A model generated the notes under the pieces. That model did not search any database, had not been told where the DNA came from, and worked only from the letters and a program-made list of their open reading frames with translations. From Phytoseiulus persimilis (Eukaryota > Arthropoda > Arachnida > Mesostigmata > Phytoseiidae), in contig CM075103.1 of NCBI GenBank assembly GCA_037576195.1, positions 38,701,250 to 38,765,249 on the forward strand: a stretch of DNA of 64,000 nt, read 5' to 3'. Position numbers and translations under genes: made by a program. Positions 32,767-40,824 of the stretch are shown piece by piece (the stretch's first letter is position 1; each line of letters begins with the position of its first letter).

Positions 32767-34398
32767 ATGATCACTTCATTTCGCATTTGCAACTCATCGG
32801 ACATTGTTGCTCTCGTGATGTTTCCTCGTGTTTTCTACGGTGTCGGGGGTTTTGTTAGTGCTTTGGTGGTTGTGGTCATCTTGACCACTCTAGCCCATGT
32901 TTTCCAGGGGCTCTCATTCACCTGGTCCTCCGCTCATCAGTTTGAGCACCTTCCATGTTCAAGCCATTCAGCAGAGAGCATCCACGGCGCTCAATCAATG
33001 CTGGCTCCATGGACCGACACCTCCCCGCTTGAGACAAGCCATGTCTCTCCATCGTTTTTACACCGTCAGCAATCTTCTTCTTCTGTCTCTGTCGTGACAC
33101 CTGTACTTCTTTCTAGCGAGGCTTTCCTCGAGCTATCGTTTGATTCTTCCTCTGTCATTCAAAGAGTGGTTTCCTCTGGGTTGCCACTCACTCCACTTTA
33201 CGGTGCTTCTTCCGAGAGTGACGGTGTTCCGACCCCTGTTCTCATTAGTCCGACTCGAACGTTGCGATCCGCATCCACATCGCTTTCAAATTCACTTTCT
33301 CGTCATGAATCGGTTTCTCTTCAATCCTCCCGTGATGCAGCACTCGAGGCATACATCCGGGATAACGAATTCTTTCTCGGATGGAGTCGGGTCGTGCAGG
33401 GGCATATTGATTTCACATCAAGGCTCCATGCCGACTTAGCCAAGTTCCGCTCTGGCGCGAGTACGGCTACAGTCCGAGCGTCTTCTACTCGGACTCCGAT
33501 CCAATCTCGAACAACGGACTATCAACCCGAGCGCATCACCGAGGTGCCTCTGTCAATAATCAAACCTGTTGTTCTTCCGACCATCTCCCTCCCTGAGTTG
33601 ATCTCCTCATCTCTTCCAACTCTGGAGTCCTCAGGAGTTTCCTCAACGGGAGAGTCGGTGAGTTTTCTTAATAGTTTTGAATAGTGAGATTCTATGTTTT
33701 TTTTTTTTCTTTGCTATGTGACTCTTCTACTTTTTGTTTTCCAGATTTTTCCTGCTGTCATCTTGGTTTCCTCCACCGTTGTCCCTGGATCAGTCCTGAG
33801 TTCTCAGGTGCTGTTACCCACTCTCAGCACGGCCATCATCCCAACGGAGGTATCTGCTGATGACACTCCTCACTACGAATGGATTGAGCAAGCCGTTGCC
33901 GAGGAGGCCGATTTGGATCTGAGTGTCGAGGAATCGAAACCGAAGCGATTCAACACGAGCACTACACCAGCACCTCCTTCAAGCACCCTTTCGACCTCCA
34001 CAACCACAACTGATCCCACTACTCCAACTCCAACTGACGCCACTGAGTCTCTGACAACAGAGTCCGACAGCAGCAGCTCTTCGCCGGACGACGACAGCAC
34101 CTCCGGGTTCAGTGCCCCGGACGCAGTTACCGACCCACCGACTGATGACGTCACCACCACGGAAGTTTGGTCCATGAGACTTCCCATTCCCACCAGAAGG
34201 TACCGATGTGCCATATTAGAGTACAATCGACTCTGCAAGTCAGTGCTGGACAGAAAGTGTATTCTAGTCCAGAGATCCACTCCTTTGCGGCTTGAACTTC
34301 TCGTATACCAGTATGTTGGAAACGAGGAGTTCGCCGCTGCGTCAGAGCATACGAAATTTCAAGGATCATGCACTGGATTTACATGGTTCTTTGCTTAG
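32767..34398 (+). CDS. Cargo gene 2: type II membrane protein with mucin-like stalk (2 exons)
   Basis: Model: exon 1 32767-33657 (297 codons), intron 33658-33744, exon 2 33745-34398; 514 aa from the first ATG or 497 from ATG 32818. A hydrophobic segment (VGGFVSALVVVVILTTLAHV, about residues 25-45) is a signal anchor. The rest is Ser/Thr-rich, with a dense Thr/Pro stretch at 365-440 and an acidic patch. The C-terminal module TRRYRC...C...RKCILV has Cys452, 461 and 469 in C-x8-C-x7-C spacing, the same as TRAYWC...C...SECLLV in cargo gene 1; the residue numbers coincide exactly in the two models. No tandem coiled coil comparable to gene 1. Same strand as gene 1, with about 210 bp between stop and ATG: a duplicated and diverged pair. 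Function not recognised. Confidence 0.7.
33658..33744 (+). other. Intron of cargo gene 2 (87 nt, phase 0)
   Basis: Donor GTGAGTTTTC, a T-rich tract (TTTTTTTTTTTCTTTGC) and acceptor TTTTCCAG. Exon 1 reaches a stop only 24 bp into the intron, and exon 2 is in frame after joining. Confidence 0.75.
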
Positions 34399-34399
34399 T

Positions 34400-34405
34400 A
34401 ATAAA
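34400..34405 (+). terminator. AATAAA polyadenylation signal of cargo gene 2
   Basis: AATAAA two bases after the stop codon TAG at 34396-34398. Such a short 3' UTR is in line with compact genes. Confidence 0.6.
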
Positions 34406-34477
34406 ATCGAATGCCAGTACCTTAGGGGTTCGGATTGGAAGTCTTTATTTGGCATTTAGGAGCCAATTCTTAGAGAT

Positions 34478-34741
34478 TCAAATGTTCTCAACCGTGGACT
34501 GATATGGTGTCCCGACGCCACCTGGGCGATCATCCGCGGTGGGTTGTGTTCTACTCAACTGCTGGTACTGCCTCCGCCGCCATGTTTGGATCAGACATGT
34601 GATGCTGTTGGAGCAGGCATACATCACAACAAGTGTAGTGAGTGATGCCGCATAGATCAGGAGGAAGTTTGTTCTTTCTGATGGAACGGGTGCCGGTGCT
34701 GGTGGTATTTGATGTGTATAGTTATAGAAGGGCGTGAGCAC
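34478..34741 (-). CDS. Sense-strand membrane-anchored C-terminal exon or ORF in element C
   Basis: An open minus-strand frame directly after the decayed RT connection region. It encodes a Pro-rich segment (IPPAPAPVPSERTN), one hydrophobic helix (FLLIYAASLTTLVVMYAC), then TWRRRQYQQ and a short tail: the layout of the membrane end of a type I protein. There is no ATG at its start; an AG at a CCATCAG acceptor near 34778 could join it to an upstream exon. It replaces the expected RNase H. Possibly the end of a spliced subgenomic product, as env-like ORFs often are, but I see no upstream ectodomain. Confidence 0.35.
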   Translation of the reverse strand: MLTPFYNYTHQIPPAPAPVPSERTNFLLIYAASLTTLVVMYACSNSITCLIQTWRRRQYQQLSRTQPTADDRPGGVGTPYQSTVENI

Positions 34742-35648
34742 CGCCAGTATACGTGGGACCGTGGTTCCGGGTTTCTGATGGAAACCTCAACGTTTTTAGA
34801 CCGACGTTCCATAGGTGGCGTGTTGGCTTGTCTACGTATCTTGACTTTAGTCCAACAGCGTAGGAACTATATCCTCTAGTTCCCACCGCCACGAACCTCA
34901 AAGCCCCTTCGAGCTCTCTATACATCAGAGTAAGATCGATTCTTCCTTCAAATGCAGATTTCGACGTTGAGTCGATTGGTACAGAAGACACGTTCCAATC
35001 TGACATCCGGAAACGATCTAGTAGCTCGGTAACATACTGGGCTTGATCCTAATGGATCCTACCTCCGTCGGGAGAGATCGCAATCCTCAATCCCAATAAA
35101 AACTCGAGCGGCGCCGTGGTAAGTCTAAAGGTTTTCTCTAGTTCCTTATTATTCTTTGATTCATTTGTTCATCGTTGGAGCCTATCAGGCCATCATCAAC
35201 GTATATCAGAACAAAAACTCGAGTCGGAGGATTTGGAAAGTACAAGCAAGAGTCCAACTTGCTTCTGGTCAACTCGACCATATTGAGACTCAACAATGTG
35301 TTGCTCAATTTCTGGTTAAACATTTTAGGAGCCTGGAGTATCCAATACCACGCCTTCAATAGTTCACAGACTCTGTTGGTACCGTTGTCCAAACCAGCTA
35401 GCTGTTTCATAAAGAGTCTTTCGTCTGATGGCGCAGACGAGAAGGACGTGCATATCCGTGTGGTTCAAACGGAGACGCTCCTGTGCAGCGATTGACAGTA
35501 CTGCCATAATCGTGTCAAACTTCGCCACAGGGCTAAACAGACTATCATAGTCAATTCCAGCTCTTTGTTTATATCCTCTTACCACGGGCCTGGCCTTCCT
35601 CTTGATTATGCTATTGTCCTTATCATTATCAACGAGAATACCCATCAA
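34742..35648 (-). pseudogene. Reverse transcriptase and connection of element C
   Basis: On the minus strand the copia RT order is clear: KARPVVRGYKQ, then FSPVAKFDTIMAVLSIAAQ, LLKAWYWILQAPKMF (the family's LYGLKQAP block), the catalytic box VLIYVDDGL near 35190, then RFRMSDWNVSSVP and SYAVGLKSRYVDKPT of the connection. A one-base frameshift lies between the second and third blocks (about 35395) and a stop codon in the connection (about 35051). The YVDD active-site motif is intact. RNase H is not found after YTGGAH near 34750. Confidence 0.8.
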
Positions 35649-35826
35649 TTCGTCAGGACATTTTGTCCGCGTTCGGGTCCACGAGTTTGAAAACCTGATT
35701 CTGAAGGACTATAGTTCCAATGCCCTTGCCGCAAACCATTCATTTTTATACTTTGAGCGATACACGTCCGCTAGGTTAAGAGGCACGTCTGCCTGTGAGT
35801 TGAACCTGCCTAGGGGGTCGCTAGTT

Positions 35827-36880
35827 TCATTTGGTTGTAGTACTACTTATTACATTGTAGGCTATCCCTGCCTCAAAATGGTTCGGCTTCTTTAAGGTAC
35901 CTTTGTCTCTTAAATTGTACTTGCTTCCCTCGATTTGTCCCTCCATCCTTGCCGAGCTCTGGTTTCTGGTGCGTCCGCGCGGTTCTCTGGCAGGAGAGGC
36001 TTCATCGCCGGGTACCGAACCCGATGCGATGGCTCGCTCGTCGTCTACGTTCCTTTCTTCTTCCAAGTTGTCGTCATCACCGGTGCTGTCTGGCTCACTG
36101 GTGTCGTTGGGTGGTGAGGGATCCGCTTCCTGTTCTTTTTCTTCATCCATAGGAGGCCCGTTGATATTCGCTTGAACCTCTTGGGGAATTCCCGTACCCG
36201 ATCGAAGACTTCTAGCTTTATTCTGGAGGAAGTAGGTTTCTCGGAATCGGCTATGATTATCGGTCAATGTCTTGAAAAAGCGTTATGTCTGCCGCAGGAA
36301 GGCGTACTGACGAAACAGACATCGCTCTTGATCCATCCGTTACGAGGGGCAAGTGAGCTGCTGAGTTCCGGCCGATAGCTAGCTCTGGGCATTTTTCCTT
36401 TGACGCAGCTATCAAAGCTGAGGAAATCTTTGATTACGTCATATCCTTGACGTTGTAGCATTGACTTGAGCCGTCCGGCGTTGAAATGAGCGAAATTCCG
36501 GTGCATTTTAGTGAGGCTGACCTTTTTCTTCGGTTTGATGCCTTCGGCGTTGTATTCTTCGGCGGAGTCCACGGCATACAGGGGGTAAAGGCCATCCCTC
36601 CTTGTTGCTTGAATGGACGTCTTCCCTCGAGTCATGATGATAGAATTCCGGGAGATCCTGATCTCAAACTTGTCATCTGCGAGCTTTGAGACCGACCGAT
36701 ATGAGATTTCGGCGGAGTTTCGGAACGTACAGCACCTCATTCAGCTGGATTGTCACTGGCTTTCCTTCTTGAATGAGTGTCACGTAAACAGTTCCGGACC
36801 CAGGAGCTCTCAGGGTCCGGGAACCTCCCAATCTCACTTTGCGTGACTGGTGGAATGCTGCTGAATGCTGCGTAGTGCGT
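35827..36880 (-). pseudogene. Protease, pre-integrase and truncated integrase of element C
   Basis: Reading on the minus strand: YVVDSGTNFHM (aspartic protease active site, near 36870), SVSKLADDKFEI, MHRNFAHFNAGRLKSML and DSCVKGKMPRA (pre-integrase zinc-type region), then IKSDVC...STPSCGRH and SRFRETYFLQNKA (start of the integrase fold). After this the text goes directly to a Pro/Asp/Glu-rich linker and a YNLRDKG motif that normally sits before RT. No D-N-G or TPQQNG motif is seen, so most of the catalytic core is missing, as in A. At least two frame changes. Confidence 0.75.
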
Positions 36881-38116
36881 CATGTGCTCTAGAGAATTAC
36901 ACATGTGAAAATTGGTACCGGAGTCCACCACATATTCGTTGTCAGGTGTCGTAATATGGGACTCTACAATCTCCATCTCACAGTTCAGGATCTCAACCAC
37001 ATCAGCTTCTGTATGATGTGCACTATGTTGTTGTCGATGGCGGTTGAAGGATCTCATTCCCGCCGCGCCGTGCTGCTGGTTGCGCCGAGGTTGCTGCGGG
37101 CGTTGATATCGATTCTCCACTCGAGTTCCACTTCCACTTGGAGCGTTGCATCGCGTAATCATGTGTCCAGAATGACCGCAACCGTAGTAGTCATTTTCTG
37201 ATGTGCTGGTCATTGTCCCGTTTACGCTTGACCTCTCGCTGAATGTCCTTCGGTTGTGTTGTCTCCCTGATGGAGGCCGAAGACGCGAGAACAGGGCTGT
37301 CACTTCACTGGTATCGAATCTACCGCGCCGTATTGCCTCCATCTCGATAGCAGATGTTAGATGGACAAGAGACTGAGCTGACTCATCTCTTGCAGTGAAA
37401 CTTTGCTTGAAAGATTCCCAATTCGGGGGCAAACTTGCCAGCAGAATCGTGATTTTCAAATCAGAAGGCAAGGAGACCCCTAGGGCCTCGCAGCGGCTTA
37501 AGATCTTATTGAACCTGAGAAGATTCTCACCAGCGCTTTTGTTGGACAGATACATGTAGGTAGTGAACTTCGACAGTGCCACTCTCTCAGCCCTCCGTTG
37601 GCATTGTTGAAACGTCCAGTGATTTCTCTCCACATTTCTGGAGCATCCACTGTTTCTGAATTTGCGTGGAAGAGCGAGACCGCAAGATCGGAATGAAGCG
37701 ATGCGAACAGAGTGCAGCGTGCAGCTCGATTTCCTGCATCAAATTTTCTCTTCTGGATTTTCGCGGCCTGACTATTTGCAGTGGATGGCGGTGGTATCAG
37801 GTTTCCCATCGTCACATCTAAAGCAAACGGATCGGCATCCAGCTGCCGATATCATTACTCGCCACTCTGTGTAGTTCGCTCCGTCGAGTCTGAGCTTTAA
37901 AAGGTCTTCTGCTCGGTGTCTTGAACCCATGTTGAACTCGTTCAGTCCTTGTCGGTGTCGTCCGTTGCTCCGACACTCTTCCTGCTGAAGTCCAATGCTT
38001 CGTCGCCTGTCTTCCGAATGTCCTGGCATTTCATCTCCAACCTCACTAAAGCCGTGGGAGCTACTGGAATCTTCCTGTGTCGTTGACTCTCCGTTGGATC
38101 CATTTTCTTGTCGCAC
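36737..38116 (-). pseudogene. gag of element C with zinc knuckle, frameshifted
   Basis: Three overlapping open pieces (38116-37772, 37815-37498, 37633-36737) together span a copia gag: EDSSSSHG and MPGHS at the N-terminus, LDGANYTEWRVMI, the REITGRFN and SLPPNWESF segments of the UBN2-type gag fold, then a knuckle-like YYGCGHSGHMITRC. In the knuckle the first Cys of CX2CX4HX4C is Tyr, one base change from TGC. A one-base deletion near the start, compared with A, separates the likely ATG from the main frame. No longer a single functional ORF. Confidence 0.75.
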
Positions 38117-38229
38117 CTTGATGTACCTTCACCGGCAGGTCACTACACGCGAGAGTCACACACACACTTCACAGTGTTCACTTCCAAACGACAGTGTCCA
38201 CAGAGTCGTATCGTGCGCGCAATAACGAA

Positions 38230-38528
38230 TGTTGGATATTCGTTCCCTGAAGTCAGTCGGTAGACACCGATCTGGAAGTTCTCTGGAAGCTGGAAGATCA
38301 CGGCACGAAATAAACAGACAGAGTTCCGGTTAGGGAATGCGTAGCTCCTCAAGAGCGAAACTTCTTTATTGCAGTATTTATACTTGGCGGGAAAGCGTGA
38401 GCTGACCGCGGCCAAATCTAAGTGTCTAAGCCCGGTGGCGTAATCACGCACAGGGCTTGTCCTTGTCCCCGTTACGGGTGTGAGTAGTTGAGACATGTTT
38501 CAGATACTGAAGTGTAACGATATTTCTC
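38230..38528 (-). repeat. 5' LTR of element C, outer end truncated
   Basis: Starts TGTTGGATATTCG and matches the 3' LTR up to GATATTTCTC, then switches to gene-array sequence (CTGGAGCCTGTTCC), so the last 4-5 bases including the CAACA terminus are gone. It also lacks about 40 bp present in the other LTR. The leader inside it (38229 downward) repeats the TTCGTTATTGCGC block of element A. Confidence 0.82.
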
Positions 38529-38612
38529 CTGGAGCCTGTTCCCGCTCCGCCGGGCACTGGAGTGAGATGAGTTCAATGCTCAATATATGTTAAGAGTTCG
38601 TGTTGATGACTT
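38529..38612 (+). repeat. Fragment of the gene-array unit
   Basis: About 84 bp identical in type to the start of each array unit (GGAGCCTGTTCCCGCTCCGC ... GAGTTCGTGTTGATG; compare 47161 and 51942). It joins the truncated LTR on one side and the minisatellite on the other, and marks the left edge of the gene array. Confidence 0.85.
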
Positions 38613-39545
38613 GGGAATTAGTGTTTAGATTGATCCCGGAATGACTCCTCCAGAGTTGGAAAGTAATGCTCAGATTGGTCCCAGACCCCGTTCCAGACTT
38701 GGGAAGTAATGCTGAGATTGGTCCCGGAATCACCTCTCCAGAAATGGGAAGTAATGGGCAGATTGGTCCCGGGATCACCCCTCCAGACTTCACGAGTAGT
38801 GTTCAGATTTGTCCCGGAATCACCCCTCCAGAGTTGAGAAGTAATGGTCAGATTGGTCCGGAATCACCCCTCCAGAGTTGGGAGGTAATGGTCAGATTGG
38901 TCTCGGAATCACCGCTCCAGACTTGGGAAGTAGTGTTTAGATTGGTCCCGGAATCAGCCCTCCAGAGTTGAGAAGTAATGCTCAGATTGGTCCCGGAATC
39001 ACCTCTCCAGACTTGGAAAGTAATGGTCAGATTGGTCGCGGAATCACCCCTCCAGAGTTGGAAAGTAACGGCCAGATTGGTCCCGGAATCACCCCTCCAG
39101 GCTCGGGAAGCAATGGTTAGATTGGTCTCGGAATCACCTCTCCAGGCTCGGGAAGTAATGGTCAGATTGGTCTCGGAATCACCCCTCCAGACTTGGGACG
39201 TAATGCTCAGATTGGTCCCGGAATCACCCCTCCAGAGTTGGAAAGTAATGGCCAGATTGGTCCCGGAATGACTCCTCCAGGCTTGAGAAGTAGTGTTCAG
39301 ACTGGTCCCGGAATCACCCCTCCAGAGTTGGGAAGTGATGCTCAGATTGGTCCCGAAATCACCCCTCCAGAGTTGGAAAGTAATGGTCAGATCGGTTCCG
39401 GAATCACCCCTCCACGTTTTGAGAAGTATGTTCTGATTCGTTCTAGAATCACCCCTCCAGCTTTTGAAAAGTATAGTCAGACTCGTACCGGAATCACCTC
39501 TCCAGACTCGGGAGAGTATGTTCAGATTGGTCCCGGAATCACCTC
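38613..39545. repeat. 45-bp minisatellite, about 20 units
   Basis: Unit of 45 bp around ATTGGTCCCGGAATCACCCC and TCCAGAGTTGGGAAGTAATG. Because 45 is a multiple of 3, frames stay open on both strands. The longest is minus-strand 39612-38848, a 15-residue repeat WRGDSGTNLTITSQL with an RGD in nearly every unit; the plus strand gives QIGPGITPPELESNG. The minus frame has no ATG near its start, and the plus frame is broken by a missing C near 38850. I therefore treat it as a repeat, not a gene. Confidence 0.85.
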
Positions 39546-40148
39546 CATATGCTCCAGAAAAAGTGCGGACAAACAGACAAACTGACAAACTTACAAACTG
39601 ACAAACTGACAAACTTACAGACGAAGCCGATTATGTATAGTAAGGATAAGGATCGTTCTAGAATCACCCCTCCAGCTTTTGAAAAGTATAGTCAGACTCG
39701 TACCGGAATCACCTCTCCAGACTCGGGAGAGTATGTTCAGATTGGTCCCGGAATCACCTCCATATGCTCCAGAAAAAGTGCGGACAAACAGACAAACTTA
39801 CAAACTGACAAACTGACAAACTTACAGACGAAGCCGATTATGTATTGTAAGGATTGGTCCCGAAATCACCCCTCCAGAGTTGGAAAGTAATGGTCAGATC
39901 GGTTCCGGAATCACCCCTCCACGTTTTGAGAAGTATGTTCTGATTCGTTCTAGAATCACCCCTCCAGCTTTTGAAAAGTATAGTCAGACTCGTACCGGAA
40001 TCACCTCTCAGACTCGGGAGAGTATGTTCAGATTGGTCCCGGAATCACCTCCATATGCTCCAGAAAAAGTGCGGACAAACAGACAAACTGACAAACTTAC
40101 AAACTGACAAACCTACAGACGAAGCCGATTATGTATAGTAAGGATAAG
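39546..40148. repeat. (ACAAACTG/ACAAACTT)n blocks with duplicated minisatellite ends
   Basis: Three times the order is: end of the minisatellite (CTCGGGAGAGTATGTTCAG), CTCCAGAAAAAGTGCGGAC, a run of ACAAACTG/ACAAACTT octamers, then ACGAAGCCGATTATGTAT with GTAAGGAT (near 39645, 39845 and 40140). The last copy joins gene-array sequence at AAGGATCCCACCCAG. Confidence 0.8.
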
Positions 40149-40654
40149 GATCCCACCCAGAACCAACCCTCCTCAAGTGGAGCATCCAAGGCGGACCAGT
40201 CGAGAAGCGCCCAAGCTGCAGAGAGGCGTGAGAGGGAAACTTGAGGCCCAAGGGTTGAAGCTGTCCGGGGTGTTGACGCCTCCCCAGTGGATGATGGAGC
40301 TGATCCTGAAGTGCTCCGAGCTCAGGATCCTGGACGTGACCAACAGGAAACTCACAGAAGAGGACGTGCGGGTCGTTATGCGAACCTTGACGACGCTCGA
40401 GGAGGTTCACTTCGAACCGCGTCAGGACAACGCGGGGCGACGAAGAGGATGCTCCGATGTTCGACGGGGACGAAAAAGTCGACATGAAGATGGATATTAC
40501 TCTGGGTGAAATCCCCTGCCGTCGCCCACGTCTCTCTGGTACAATTCCGGGGAGCTCGTCAGTCGTCCGGTTTGAGATGAATTGGTCGGCTTAGGGTAGC
40601 TTAGGAGAACGTTCGTGTAGCCGAAGATGACGAGTCTCACAGGATTTCAATAAA
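40149..40654 (+). pseudogene. Array unit 1: LRR-like last exon only, frameshifted
   Basis: Begins inside the last exon (TCCCACCCAGAACC) with no upstream part. The LRR-like core TPPQWMMELILKCSEL, LDVTNRKLTEEDVRVVMRTL is open, but single-base changes in GC runs (near 40240, 40265 and 40433) change frame before and after it. Ends with the DGYYSG-type tail and stop near 40507. AATAAA at 40649-40654. Confidence 0.7.
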
Positions 40655-40824
40655 TTAGACGATTCCATTCCCATACTATGTTTGCAATTTTCTTCAGCCC
40701 GACTCCTCAACAGAAGGTACCGAGCCATGGTATACGGTGAACGCAAAATCCCGTGCCCTTCAGTCAGGAAGGTTCCAAACATCACTGAAAAGCTCTCATC
40801 GAGGAGAAGCACGTTCTCCCTCTG

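Larger units (their letters stand above)
29121..38528 (-). mobile_element. Copia-type LTR retrotransposon C with gene cargo
   Basis: Minus-strand element: 5' LTR 38230-38528 (truncated at its outer end), gag 38116-36737, pol 36740-34742, cargo 34741-29606, polypurine tract, 3' LTR 29121-29465. Related to A by LTR architecture, polypurine tract, leader block and gag/pol similarity, but a distinct family. RT is better preserved than in A; the integrase core is missing here too, and RNase H was not found. The outer flanks differ (satellite at the 3' side, gene-array fragment at the 5' side) and the LTRs differ by about 46 bp, so the element may be a recombinant of two copies. Confidence 0.88.

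Noticed and set aside
33694-33744. Alternative start with a signal peptide (MFFFFLCYVTLLLF) for cargo gene 2 exon 2
   Set aside because: The hydrophobic residues come from the T-rich tract of the intron; splicing gives a better model. A secreted alternative form cannot be fully excluded.
38848-39612. A 254-codon minus-strand gene with RGD repeats
   Set aside because: No ATG at its start, the plus strand is equally open, and the period is a multiple of three. Kept as a repeat and listed as a weak finding.
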